Part shown: positions 1 to 8,613 of the stretch, one piece after another | How positions within the stretch are numbered: the stretch's first letter is position 1 | Layout: each line of letters starts with the position of its first letter | Assembly (NCBI RefSeq): GCF_900069005.2 | Contig: NZ_LN831279.1 | Span: 1,024,581-1,088,580, forward strand | Length of the DNA stretch: 64,000 bases | Direction: 5' to 3' | Source: Paenibacillus sp. GM2 | GTDB taxonomy: Bacteria; Bacillota; Bacilli; Paenibacillales; Paenibacillaceae | Notes under the pieces: model-generated | Database searches by the model: none | What the model saw: the letters and a program-made list of their open reading frames with translations, nothing else | What the model was told of the DNA's origin: nothing | Program-made: the position numbers and the translations under genes

Positions 1-3000
1 TGTGCCTGTTCGACCCCGTAAGGGGAACCCGCTTCTCCAGCCTGGCGGACTACCGGCAAAGCCGAGGATTCATGGGCCGGCAACCGGCGGTAGCCCTGCT
101 GTTTCTCGGCAACGGCAACCCGCTGGACATCGCGGATTGCGTCGGGGAGCTTATGGACCGTATTGAAGAGTTTGCCGAGGTTTGGCCAATCGCCTTTCCT
201 TCCGTCATGCATGTTTCGATGGAGCGTCTGCGTGAGCTTCTGGTCGGGGAAGACAAGACGGTGGATTTGATCATCAATCTGCTTCCTTTTCGACTGGGAA
301 TCGGCCCGGGTGGAGCGGGACCAGCATCCGGGACCGGGGATACGGTGGATATGCTCGATGCCTTGGGGGCCCCGATGCTGCATCCCTTTTTCCTCTCCGG
401 CACAACGGAAGGCGAATGGAGAAAATCGGTCAGGGGGGTTAATCCTTCGCAGCTGATGGTTCAGGTTGTGCTGCCGGAGTTGGATGGAAGCATCGAGACG
501 TTTCCGATCGCAGCTTTGCGCCGCGAAGGGGACGATCCGGTATTGGACGTTGCCCTGAACCGGCTAGTGCTCATTCCCGAACGGGTTAACAAGCTGGTTG
601 GGCGTGTGGAACGCTGGCTTGAGCTGAGAAGAAAAGCAAACCACGAAAAAAAGCTGGCTCTGATTGGCTACAATTATCCGCCCGGAGAAGCCAATGTGTT
701 CGGGGGAACTTTTCTCGATACCTTTGCCTCGCTATCCAGACTGCTTACCCGTCTGAAGAGAGAAGGATATCATGTCGCTGAGATGTCTGCGGAGGAACTG
801 CGCTGCCGGTTCGTGGAAGGCGGGCTGGTCAATTCCGGAAAGTGGGCTGGCGAGGAGACGACGGACGGGATGATTCGTTACAACGATCCCGAGTTTGCGG
901 CCAGAATGTCCGCCCGTTCCTGGGGCAAAGAGGCTGAAGCGCGTTGGGGACCTCCACCTGGTGAAATAATGACGGAGCAGGATGCTTTCCTGATTCCTGG
1001 CATCGTCAACGGCCATGTTTTTATCGGTTTGCAGCCTGCGCGCGGCATTCACGAGGATTCCGAGAAATCGGTCCACGATCGCTCGCTGCTCCCGACCCAC
1101 CAATACACCGCATTTTATCAATGGATTCGTGAGGAATGGGAAGCGGACGCGGTTGTTCATATTGGGACCCACGGGACACTGGAATTTCAACAGGGCAAGG
1201 AATGCGGCATGTCCGGCGACTGTGTGCCGGATGATTTTATCGGCGAGCTTCCTCACCTTTATTATTATTACGTAGGCAATCCCTCGGAGGCGATGATCGC
1301 CAAGCGTCGCAGCCATGCGCTGCTGATCGGCTATCAGGCGCCGCCTTTTGCAGAGGCGGAGCTGTACGGAAGGTGGGCCGGTCTCGAATCGCTGCTGCAT
1401 GAATACCGGGAGGCGCAGCAGCTTGATTCCAACCGCTGCGAGGATATTCTCTGCAAGCTGAAGGCCGCCGCCCGAGAACTGCATTTTGCGGCGGAGTCGC
1501 CGGAGGAAATGGAGGAGGAGCTGTACCGAATGCAGCGGTCGCTTATTCCGAGCGGACTGCATGTGCTTGGCGATGGTTACTCGCCCGAGGCTGCCGCAGC
1601 CTATATGCGGTTTGTGCTTCGTCATGAACGGGGAACAGTCCGTTCATTGCGGGGATTGCTGGCGGAACGGGAGGGTCTAAAGGTAGAGGAGCTTGCCGGA
1701 GAAGGGCTAACCGCTGAACTCCGAAGGCTGGACCGTGAGTCGGAAGAGCTGATTGCTGCCTATCTTGCTGGCGGAACGCTTCCGTCCTCCTGCAACAAGG
1801 AGGCAGCGGGGTGGCAGGATGCCTTGTCGCGTACGCTGGAATACGGGTATCATGCCTATACAAGCTCGATGAACAACGAGGAGATGGAAGGGTTGTTGAA
1901 GGCGTTGGAAGGCCGATATCTCCCGGCCAAGCTGGCCGGGGATGCGATGCGTTCCCCCGAGGTGCTGCCTTCCGGACGCAATCTGTATCAATTTGATCCA
2001 CGGGCCGTTCCCAGTCTTAGCGCCGCGGAACGGGGAGCCCGCACCGCCGAGAATTCAATTCGCCAGTATTATGAACTCCATGGCGAATATCCGGGTACGA
2101 CCGCCATCGTGTTATGGGGGCTGGAGACATCGCGGACGCAAGGGGAAACGATAGGGCAGATCCTTCATTATTTAGGCGTACGCGTCAGCAGCGGGATCGG
2201 AACGTTCCGGACGGGATACGATATCATCCCTTTATCCGAGTTGGGTCGCCCGCGTCTGAATATTGTCGTGCATATGACCGGATTGTTCCGGGATATGTTC
2301 CCGAATCTGCTGGATGATTTAAACCGGATTTTCCACCGGGTCTCTGAACTTGAGGAGCCTGAAGATATGAATCTGTTCAAAGCCCACACTCGGCATGCGG
2401 AAGCGCGGATGCTGACTGCCGGATATCAGCCGGGGCAGGCCCGGGATCTGGCGAATGCCCGGATATTTGGCCCGGCGCAAGGGCAGTACGGGACGAGCAT
2501 GACCAAATTAATCGAGACGAAGCAATGGAGTCAGGAGGCCGAGCTTGGACAGGCATATGCGGACAGTCAGCAGCATGTGTATAGCCTGGAGGAGCGCGGC
2601 CGCGCCGAACCGGAGCTGTACCGAACTCATTTGCTTGCGGTCGATGTTGTGTCGCAAATCCGCAGCAGTCACGAGTGGGAGGTCACGGATTCCGATCATT
2701 ATTATGAATATTTTGGCGGCTTGTCCAAGTCGGTGGAGATGGTGAAAGGAAGACCTGCGGAAATTCATATTACGGATACAACCGGAGAGCGCCCTCTGAC
2801 CGAAGCGGCAGAATATGCGATTGCCCGGGGCGTGCGGACCCGGCTGACCAATCCGAAATGGATCGATGCGCTGCTTGAGCATCCTTATCACGGAGCCGAG
2901 CAAATTGCCAAGCGGTTTGAGTATGTATTGGGTTTGGCCGCGACCACCGGCAAGGTGGAGGCTTGGGTGTTCGATCAGATGCATGACGTATATATTGCAG

Positions 3001-3167
3001 ATGAGGAGCGGAACCGGCAAATGCGGGATAATAACCGCTGGGCATATCACGCATTAATGGAAACGCTGCTGGAAAGCCATCAACGGGGGTATTGGCAACC
3101 GGACGAAGAACGCTTGGAACAACTACGGCAGAAGTACGTTGAACTGGAGGGGGATTTGGAGGCATAA
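1..3167 (+). CDS. cobN: Cobaltochelatase/Mg-chelatase H-type subunit CobN, 5' end cut off by the window
   Basis: The large chelatase subunit binds the tetrapyrrole and inserts cobalt (CobN) or magnesium (ChlH/BchH) together with an AAA+ motor pair. The reading frame is open from base 3, ahead of the first Met at 72, so the true start lies outside; about 1,054 residues are visible against roughly 1,200-1,300 for the family. Family landmarks are the HIGTHGTLEF block (about nt 1158-1190) with its Gln/Lys/Glu continuation, the NLLPF segment near the N-terminus, and the tetrapyrrole-site region around PHLYYYYVGNP. Cobalt rather than magnesium is inferred because nothing else suggests chlorophyll synthesis and a B12-dependent reductase is encoded at 42356-44950. 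The motor subunits are not in the window. A double hairpin follows the stop. Confidence 0.88.
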   Translation, partial: CLFDPVRGTRFSSLADYRQSRGFMGRQPAVALLFLGNGNPLDIADCVGELMDRIEEFAEVWPIAFPSVMHVSMERLRELLVGEDKTVDLIINLLPFRLGIGPGGAGPASGTGDTVDMLDALGAPMLHPFFLSGTTEGEWRKSVRGVNPSQLMVQVVLPELDGSIETFPIAALRREGDDPVLDVALNRLVLIPERVNKLVGRVERWLELRRKANHEKKLALIGYNYPPGEANVFGGTFLDTFASLSRLLTRLKREGYHVAEMSAEELRCRFVEGGLVNSGKWAGEETTDGMIRYNDPEFAARMSARSWGKEAEARWGPPPGEIMTEQDAFLIPGIVNGHVFIGLQPARGIHEDSEKSVHDRSLLPTHQYTAFYQWIREEWEADAVVHIGTHGTLEFQQGKECGMSGDCVPDDFIGELPHLYYYYVGNPSEAMIAKRRSHALLIGYQAPPFAEAELYGRWAGLESLLHEYREAQQLDSNRCEDILCKLKAAARELHFAAESPEEMEEELYRMQRSLIPSGLHVLGDGYSPEAAAAYMRFVLRHERGTVRSLRGLLAEREGLKVEELAGEGLTAELRRLDRESEELIAAYLAGGTLPSSCNKEAAGWQDALSRTLEYGYHAYTSSMNNEEMEGLLKALEGRYLPAKLAGDAMRSPEVLPSGRNLYQFDPRAVPSLSAAERGARTAENSIRQYYELHGEYPGTTAIVLWGLETSRTQGETIGQILHYLGVRVSSGIGTFRTGYDIIPLSELGRPRLNIVVHMTGLFRDMFPNLLDDLNRIFHRVSELEEPEDMNLFKAHTRHAEARMLTAGYQPGQARDLANARIFGPAQGQYGTSMTKLIETKQWSQEAELGQAYADSQQHVYSLEERGRAEPELYRTHLLAVDVVSQIRSSHEWEVTDSDHYYEYFGGLSKSVEMVKGRPAEIHITDTTGERPLTEAAEYAIARGVRTRLTNPKWIDALLEHPYHGAEQIAKRFEYVLGLAATTGKVEAWVFDQMHDVYIADEERNRQMRDNNRWAYHALMETLLESHQRGYWQPDEERLEQLRQKYVELEGDLEA

Positions 3168-3185
3168 ATGAAGCGATAATGAGGG

Positions 3186-3255
3186 GCAGCGCCGTCAAGG
3201 CGCTGCGGCGTTCTACCCCACGATAGCGCCATTTCCGGATGGCGCTATTTAGTTT
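3186..3255. terminator. Two consecutive hairpins between cobN and ycgQ, likely bidirectional terminator
   Basis: The first hairpin has 8-bp arms GCAGCGCC/GGCGCTGC (3186-3193 and 3199-3206). The second has 10-bp arms ATAGCGCCAT/ATGGCGCTAT (3223-3232 and 3239-3248) followed by TTAGTTT. It lies between convergent genes. Confidence 0.7.
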
Positions 3256-3281
3256 GGGAATAGGAGGGAAATGGTTCGTAA

Positions 3282-4244
3282 TTACTGGTTGTATTTCTCA
3301 TTTGCATGCAGTTTATCAAATTCGGCCACGGAATCAGGATTGGTAAAAATATAAGGGGAAACCGGCTGCTCAATCGTTTTGATCTGCCCGGCTTTTATTT
3401 GCAATGTCTCCTTGCCGTCAATTGTCGTGGCTTGAATGGTTCCCTTAATTTCGACCCAGGTATCTTTGGTGAACGTGGAGGCGTTGTCACTTTGAACAAG
3501 CACGCCAAATGGAATAGCATCGGCTGGACAACACATCATGAGAAAGCGGCTCAAGGCAAACGTATCCGGCTTCATGTCTTCCTCCCGATAAACAAAGCCT
3601 TGAAGGGTTATATTTTTATGCAGGAACGGCTGTTTATACATATCGATGGCACCGATGGTTTCCGAGAAAATCGAAGAATTCACTTCTATCACTGGTTGAA
3701 GGTACAACCGCTTGGCGAGCTCGGCGAACTCCGTGCTGTATTTATCCTTTGCTATGAATAACTCATCTAAAGTGCCTTGCACAGGGCTTGAGGCCCGGGG
3801 CGGCACGCCTGTGGGATTTTCAGCGATTGGGGAGGACAGCTTTACATCTGCCAACTTATCCCGAATGTCCGGATCAGGGGCGGAGTATATGATGCCTTTT
3901 TTGGCGGCCATATCGCTTCCAAGCGCCTGATCAGGCAGAAGCAATCCGAGTATTAGGGGAACCGCGAACAGCCCGTAGACATTCACATTTTTTAAAAAGC
4001 CCAATGGCAGGGGATGATCACAGTCGCATATTTTGTCCGAATTGCCTGTAACGGAATGCCATGCCATCCCGAATGCGATGAAGAGAAGAGGAACCGGACA
4101 TAGCAGCAATAGCTTCTGCATGGAAGGGGCCAAGTAATAATGTAAGGAGTTCGTATCATTCAGATGTATGATATATAACGATAAAACGGCGAGTAAAAAG
4201 GCTCGGAAGAGATAATGGACCCGCAATCTTAAGGTGAGAACCAT
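3282..4244 (-). CDS. ycgQ: YcgQ-type (UPF0703/TIGR03943) membrane protein, partner of YcgR permease
   Basis: This 320-residue protein has hydrophobic helices in the N-terminal third (about residues 10-60 and 88-108) and a soluble C-terminal half with the family Cys-pair signature MMCCPADA (around residue 235). A CDCDH metal-ligand-like segment lies near residue 73. The family always travels with YcgR-type permeases. Its role is not settled; a metal-related (zinc or other cation) transport function is inferred from the Fur-family regulator next door. The start is the ATG at 4244 with an AAGGAG-like site 8-10 nt upstream. It begins only 15 nt after the ycgR stop, so the two are one operon. Confidence 0.85.
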   Translation of the reverse strand: MVLTLRLRVHYLFRAFLLAVLSLYIIHLNDTNSLHYYLAPSMQKLLLLCPVPLLFIAFGMAWHSVTGNSDKICDCDHPLPLGFLKNVNVYGLFAVPLILGLLLPDQALGSDMAAKKGIIYSAPDPDIRDKLADVKLSSPIAENPTGVPPRASSPVQGTLDELFIAKDKYSTEFAELAKRLYLQPVIEVNSSIFSETIGAIDMYKQPFLHKNITLQGFVYREEDMKPDTFALSRFLMMCCPADAIPFGVLVQSDNASTFTKDTWVEIKGTIQATTIDGKETLQIKAGQIKTIEQPVSPYIFTNPDSVAEFDKLHANEKYNQ

Positions 4245-4259
4245 CCCTGTTCAACTCCT

Positions 4260-5270
4260 TCATACAAATTGCATCCGAATCAGAAAATCGACAGCTACAG
4301 AACCGATAAATATTAGAACAATCAGCAAAAGACTAAGCAAGATAACAAATTTGAGCTTGAAAGTAGCCAGCAGCATGAGCAAGCCTTTGAAATCCAGCAT
4401 AGGTCCCAGTACTAGGAAGGAAACGAGTGGACCTACGGAAAAGGCATGTGTGAAGGCGGAGGCGACAAAAGCGTCGGAGGTGGAGCATAGCGATAATACA
4501 AAAGCAAACCCCATCATAAATAAATAGGAGGAAATAGAGCCATTTCCAAGAGCAAACAGTTCGGCACGGGGAACTAAAGACTGGATACAAGCTGTTACGA
4601 AAGCGCCCAGCACCAAATATTTGCTCATTTCTATCAATTCATTCCCGGCATGGACGAAGAAGCTTTCCCATGTTTTGGGATGCTGATGCAAGCCCGCGCT
4701 GCCCGATTCCAGCTGGAACCTTTGCAGAGATTGCTTTAACGGCTGTTTGGGGGACAGCATGTATACAATTAATCCTACCGATATCGACACAGCAAAAGCC
4801 AGTCCCATTCGGGCCAGGATCACTTCGGGATGTGAGCGAAACGCGACCATGGTTGCCACCAACACGACCGGATTCAGAATAGGGCCGCTGAGAATGAAAG
4901 TTACTGCGATGTATACCGGCATCCCTTTCAAGATCAATCTGCGAACGACGGGAATCATTCCACATTCGCAGATAGGCAATATGATTCCCAGCATGGAACC
5001 AAGGAGTACGCCGACTACCGGATTTTTCGGATTTAAGCGGCGAATCCACTCTTCCTTTATGACGATTTGAAGTAGAGACGAGAGCAGCACGCCCAAAATA
5101 ATGAACGGCAGGGCCTCCAGAAAAACACCGATAAAGAGCGTCTTAATTTGCTGCAGCTGCGGGTGTGCGAGGAGGCTGACGTTGTTCTGGTACGAGACGG
5201 TCAGGACTGGTATAAGAAAGATGACGACAAAGAATAGGGGCATCATTTTATAGAAGTTTGAAACTTTCAT
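4260..5270 (-). CDS. ycgR: YcgR-type permease (UPF0718/DUF318)
   Basis: This 336-residue integral membrane protein has about eight predicted helices in two blocks separated by a cytoplasmic loop (about residues 175-215, rich in Gln and charged residues). Family hallmarks are the LPICECGMIPVVRRL motif with its conserved Cys-Glu-Cys (around residue 101) and the repeat-like LSLCSTSDAFVA segment in the second half, plus GPILNPVV and GPMLDFKG. It is first gene of the ycgR-ycgQ operon; the start ATG at 5270 follows an AGGAGGC-like site. Substrate is unproven; a metal or metal-complex role is inferred from the divergently transcribed Fur-family gene. Confidence 0.88.
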   Translation of the reverse strand: MKVSNFYKMMPLFFVVIFLIPVLTVSYQNNVSLLAHPQLQQIKTLFIGVFLEALPFIILGVLLSSLLQIVIKEEWIRRLNPKNPVVGVLLGSMLGIILPICECGMIPVVRRLILKGMPVYIAVTFILSGPILNPVVLVATMVAFRSHPEVILARMGLAFAVSISVGLIVYMLSPKQPLKQSLQRFQLESGSAGLHQHPKTWESFFVHAGNELIEMSKYLVLGAFVTACIQSLVPRAELFALGNGSISSYLFMMGFAFVLSLCSTSDAFVASAFTHAFSVGPLVSFLVLGPMLDFKGLLMLLATFKLKFVILLSLLLIVLIFIGSVAVDFLIRMQFV

Positions 5271-5546
5271 TAAAAGCCTCCTGCGATAGAATGATATATA
5301 TATTCATTTTATGCTTGGGTTTCTAGCAAATAACCTTTTATGCGAAATTAATCAGAAAATTTACGAATAAACCGGAACAGAGCATGTTGGCAGAATTCAC
5401 AGTATATTCGCGATGTAAGGCCAGGGATGCTTAATCGATCATATGACAATGCCCCCCTTTCTTGATAAAATACAAGGACAGGTTTTTACGGATTCATTAT
5501 CAATAGGCTCGTCGCTTTGTATAAAAGGGAAGGGAAAGTGCGGATT
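5271..5546. promoter_or_regulatory. Divergent intergenic region between ycgR and the Zur-like gene
   Basis: AT-rich region that must hold both promoters. A half-site resembling a Zur box (ATTTACGAAT, about 5357-5366) is present, but no full 7-1-7 palindrome was found. No further structure can be supported. Confidence 0.3.
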
Positions 5547-6041
5547 ATGAAAGAAAGCCACTCAAAAGTAAAAGAGATGCTTGATACGATGGCACGGAAC
5601 GGATGGAGGGTGACTGAACAGCGCAGAACGCTGGCGCAAATTTTTGCGGATTATGATGGTTACCTATCGCCGAAGGATGTATATAATCAAATGTCGGTCC
5701 GCTATCCGGGCATGAGTCTGGACACGGTATACCGCAATCTTCGAATTCTAAGCGAGATGGGGGTTTTGGAGCACTTTTATTTCATGGAGGGCGGCTTGAA
5801 GTTTAAAGGAAGCTGTACAGCTCATCACCATCATCATTTGATTTGCGTAAGTTGTGAAAAAACACTTCCTTTTGATTACTGCCCTATGGATCAAGGGCCC
5901 GGTCTGCCAGGGAACTATAAGGTGCTGCGCCATCGCTTTGAGGTTTATGGGATTTGCGAGGAATGCCAGACTCTTGGGGACGCAGAATCCTTAGAGCAGG
6001 GATCAGAGGATGCCGGTCAATCTAATCATGAAGCTCATTGA
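5547..6041 (+). CDS. zur: Fur-family regulator, probably Zur (zinc uptake repressor)
   Basis: Winged-helix N-terminal domain (about residues 10-75, with the LSPKDVY and SLDTVYRNLRIL recognition segments) followed by the dimerisation and metal domain. This contains five consecutive His, and two Cys pairs (CVSC, CEEC) that form the structural zinc site of Fur proteins. A longer frame begins at the TTG around 5517, but the ATG at 5547 sits 8-10 nt behind GGGAAGGGA and gives the normal family N-terminus. Neighbours (YcgR/YcgQ permease pair upstream, candidate Zur box downstream) favour Zur; Fur or PerR cannot be excluded from sequence alone. The C-terminal tail is acidic and His-rich. Confidence 0.8.
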   Translation: MKESHSKVKEMLDTMARNGWRVTEQRRTLAQIFADYDGYLSPKDVYNQMSVRYPGMSLDTVYRNLRILSEMGVLEHFYFMEGGLKFKGSCTAHHHHHLICVSCEKTLPFDYCPMDQGPGLPGNYKVLRHRFEVYGICEECQTLGDAESLEQGSEDAGQSNHEAH

Positions 6042-6074
6042 CAAAGCGTCGATGGGCTTTTATGATGTATTTAT

Positions 6075-6089
6075 TCGTAATTTTTACGT
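6075..6089. promoter_or_regulatory. Candidate Zur box upstream of the NusG-II gene
   Basis: TCGTAAT-T-TTTACGT is a 7-1-7 arrangement matching the Bacillus Zur consensus (TCGTAATNATTACGA) in 12 of 14 non-central positions. It lies between the zur stop and the next start. Confidence 0.5.
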
Positions 6090-6119
6090 TTAAATACGAA
6101 GGAATGGAAGGATAGATGG

Positions 6120-6530
6120 ATGCTGAAGCTCAGACGCGGCGATGTTCTGTTGATCGTGATTTTGTTAGTGCTGGGATCGGCATGGCTCCTGTTTCGCCAG
6201 GCTATGGAGAGCCAGCAATCGTATGATCCGGGCACACTTGTGGCCGAAATTAATGTGGATGGAGAGCACTATAAAAGCGTGCCTTTAGATAGCGCAGAGC
6301 AGAGCATCGATATACGGACAGAGTACGGTCACAATATTCTGAAGGTATTTGACCACGGAATCCAGATGATCTATGCGGATTGTCCGAAGAAGATTTCCAT
6401 GCAGATGGGCTTTATTTCCCGTCCGAACGAAACGATCATTTGCGTGCCAAACCGGATTTATGTGGAGATCGTCCATACTGGCGGCGCACCTGCCCCTGCG
6501 GAGGACGGAATCGACGCATATGTTCGTTAG
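6120..6530 (+). CDS. NusG domain II-like membrane-anchored protein
   Basis: 136 residues: one N-terminal membrane anchor (about residues 8-25) followed by an extracytoplasmic beta domain with the motif found in NusG_II proteins of Bacillota (IRTEYGHNILKVFDHGIQMIYADCP, then CVPNRIYVEI). Two Cys flank the core. Such proteins often sit near ApbE/flavin or transporter genes; no such partner is visible here. Start ATG at 6120 behind GGAAGGATAG. The candidate Zur box just upstream suggests control by the preceding regulator, which would be a new assignment for this family. Confidence 0.75.
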   Translation: MLKLRRGDVLLIVILLVLGSAWLLFRQAMESQQSYDPGTLVAEINVDGEHYKSVPLDSAEQSIDIRTEYGHNILKVFDHGIQMIYADCPKKISMQMGFISRPNETIICVPNRIYVEIVHTGGAPAPAEDGIDAYVR

Positions 6531-6687
6531 ACGCCGCTGCCGTACCGGGGCGGTGGTGAGCTTTCGTTATCGTTAGTACCATGGGACATCCTTGACGATG
6601 TATGGGGTACGCGTGGAAAAGGGCGATTTACTTGGTCATACGCGTTGAACCGAGGCTACCTCCCAGCCACCTCCTACCTGATGTGTG

Positions 6688-7237
6688 GAGTGGAACGGAT
6701 AGGCTGAGTAGGGTGAGGCGGGAGAGTAATGCGGAGTGGAATAGGTAAACCAAGTAGAGTGAGGCGGGAGCTAATGCGGAGTGGTATGGAGGACTGAGTA
6801 AAGTGGGTCGGGAGAGTAGTGTGGAGTGGGAACTAAGTAGAGGTGGGTCGGGAGAGTAGTGTAGAGTGGTTTGGAAGGCTGAGTAGAGATGGATCGGAAG
6901 AGTAATGTGGAGTGAAATGGGTAGGCCAAGTAGAGTGAGGCGGGAGCTAATGCAGAGTGGAATGGAAGACTGAGTAGAGTGGATCGGGAGAGTAATATGG
7001 AGTGAAATGGGTAGGCCAAGTAGGGTGAGGCGGGGAGTAATGCGGAGTGGAATAGGTAGACCAAGTAGAGTGAGGCTGGAGCTAATGCGGAGTAGTATGG
7101 AGGACTGAGTAAAGTGGATCGGGAGAGTAATGTGGAGTGGAAGGCCAAGTAGGGTAGATCGGGAACTAATGCAGAGTGGAATGGGAGACTGAGTAGAGGT
7201 GGATGGGAAGAGTAATGTGGAGTGGGGGGAAGACTAA
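6688..7237. repeat. 45-bp minisatellite, block 1 (about 12 units)
   Basis: About twelve head-to-tail units, each starting GAGTGG and ending TAATGTG/TAATGCG, mostly exactly 45 bp (others 39, 40, 46). Two subtypes alternate: one with ACTGAGTAGAGTGGATCGGG and one with CCAAGTAGAGTGAGGCGGG, giving a 90-bp higher-order period. The minus strand stays open because 45 is a multiple of 3, but its translation is a monotonous His/Ser/Leu/Pro repeat without protein features. Interpreted as non-coding. Confidence 0.85.
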
Positions 7238-7243
7238 TACGAA

Positions 7244-7612
7244 AGCAAGCCCGAGAAGGTAAGAAGGTGTAAAATTGGCCAGCTGCCCTATTCCGGATTG
7301 TTGAACAGCCAGTTGACAAACCTATACAACCTTTAACGAAACACCGTATCGTTATTTCAACCCAAACGACCGAATTATAATTCTAACGAAACTCCATATC
7401 GTTATTTAAGAGAAAAGCAAGCTTTTGGCCTCGATTTGCCTTCAATAGCGATACCCTGTTTCGTTAAAAATTGAGAGAGCCCATTTTGGGTCGAATAGCG
7501 ATACCCTGTTTCGTTAGAGTTGGCTTTGTTCATTTATCCAACTGTAAAGCCGTCAAATGGGCGCGACAGAGGTCATCTGAATGAGTCTAGATGACTTCTT
7601 TTTTTGTCTATT
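7244..7612 (+). repeat. 370-bp composite repeat, copy 1, containing palindrome module 1
   Basis: Near-identical to 7868-8238 in direct orientation. It contains four 21-bp hyphenated palindromes at 7334-7354, 7384-7404 (TAACGAAAC...TCGTTA, forward) and 7446-7466, 7496-7516 (TAGCGATAC...TCGTTA, reverse), spaced 50, 62 and 50 bp start to start. The right end carries a hairpin plus T-run (7568-7605). Confidence 0.9.
7568..7605 (+). terminator. Terminator-like hairpin at right end of composite repeat copy 1
   Basis: Arms AGAGGTCATCT (7568-7578) and AGATGACTTCT (7589-7599), 11 bp with one G-U pair, followed by a run of T. Copy 2 changes the left arm to AGAAGTTATCT and still pairs. Confidence 0.6.
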
Positions 7613-7862
7613 GGAGAGGCGGGTCGGGAGAGTAATGTGGATTGGAATGGAAGATTGAGTAGGGTGGATCGGGAGAGTAATGCAGAGTAGTTTGGAAGGC
7701 TGGGTAGAGGTGGGTCGGGAGAGTAGTGTAGAGTGGTTTGGAAGGCTGAGTAGAGGTGGATCGGAAGAGTAATGTAGAGTGGAGTGGAAGGCCAAGTAGG
7801 GTAGATCGGGAGCTAATGCAGAGTGGAATGGGAGACTGAGTAGAGTGGACCAAAAAGCTAAG
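7613..7862. repeat. 45-bp minisatellite, block 2
   Basis: About five and a half units of the same 45-bp family as block 1, lying between the two composite repeat copies. Confidence 0.85.
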
Positions 7863-7867
7863 ATGGG

Positions 7868-8238
7868 AGCAAGCCCAAGAAGGTAATAAGGTGTAAAATT
7901 GGCCAGCTCCCCTATTCCTCCGGATTGTTGAACAGCCGGTTGACAAACCTATACAACTTTTAACGAAACACCGTATCGTTATTTCAACCCAAACGACCGA
8001 ACAATAATTCTAACGAAACTCCATATCGTTATTTAGGAGAAAAGCAAGCTTTTGGCCTCGATTTGCCTTCAATAGCGATACCCTGTTTCGTTAGAAATCG
8101 AGAGAGTCCTTTTTGGGCCGAATAGCGATACCAGGTTTCGTTAGAGTTGGCTTTGTTCATTTATCCAACTGTAAAGCCGTCAAATGGGCGCGACAGAAGT
8201 TATCTGGATGAGTCTAGATGACTTCTTTTTTGTCTATT
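7868..8238 (+). repeat. 370-bp composite repeat, copy 2, containing palindrome module 2
   Basis: Four palindromes at 7961-7981, 8011-8031 (forward), 8073-8093, 8123-8143 (reverse); spacing 50/62/50 again. Differs from copy 1 by point changes and small indels, including a 3-base insertion near 7916-7920. Confidence 0.9.
8195..8231 (+). terminator. Terminator-like hairpin at right end of composite repeat copy 2
   Basis: Arms AGAAGTTATCT and AGATGACTTCT (8216-8226) around a 10-nt loop, then TTTTT. Equivalent to 7568-7605. Confidence 0.6.
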
Positions 8239-8470
8239 ATAGAGGCTGGTCGTTAGAGTTATGTGGAGTGGTATAGAAGGCCAAGTAGAGTGAGCGGGAG
8301 CTAATGCAGAGTGGAATGGAAGACTGAGTAGAGTGGATCGGGAGAGTAATGTGGAGTGAAATGGGTAGGCCAAGTAGGGTGAGGCGGGGAGTAATGCGGA
8401 GTGGAATGGAGGACTGAGTAAAGTGGATCGGGAGAGTAATGCAGAGTGGACTGAAAGCCTGAGTAAAGCT
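8239..8470. repeat. 45-bp minisatellite, block 3
   Basis: About five units of the GAGTGG... family, ending just before the regulator's promoter region. Confidence 0.85.
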
Positions 8471-8545
8471 CCGGCCGATATTTAACCATGACTTGCATAA
8501 GCTAGTTCCCAATGAAGTTGACGATCTATTTTTATCATGCTACCA

Positions 8546-8567
8546 TATACACAAAAGACCCAAGAAC
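8546..8567 (-). promoter_or_regulatory. 22-bp motif, inverted copy, upstream of the wHTH regulator
   Basis: Matches the reverse complement of the motif at 9311-9332 and 10204-10225 in 19 of 22 positions; core ACACAAAAGACC. Likely operator (autoregulation) or other shared control element. Confidence 0.6.
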
Positions 8568-8613
8568 GGAATCCAGTTCGTTCAATAACGCTCAAACCAT
8601 CGAGGTGAACTTC

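Noticed and set aside
6771..7319. Minus-strand open frame of 182 codons over minisatellite block 1, with a 112-codon relative over block 2 (7608-7946) sharing the same TTG start context
   Set aside because: The frame stays open only because the repeat unit is 45 bp; composition is monotonous, the start is TTG and the frame runs into repeat DNA. Not accepted as genes.
8512..8613. N-terminal extension of the wHTH regulator from ATG 8512
   Set aside because: No ribosome binding site, sequence unlike the family, and it would cover the 22-bp motif; ATG 8614 has a good site.
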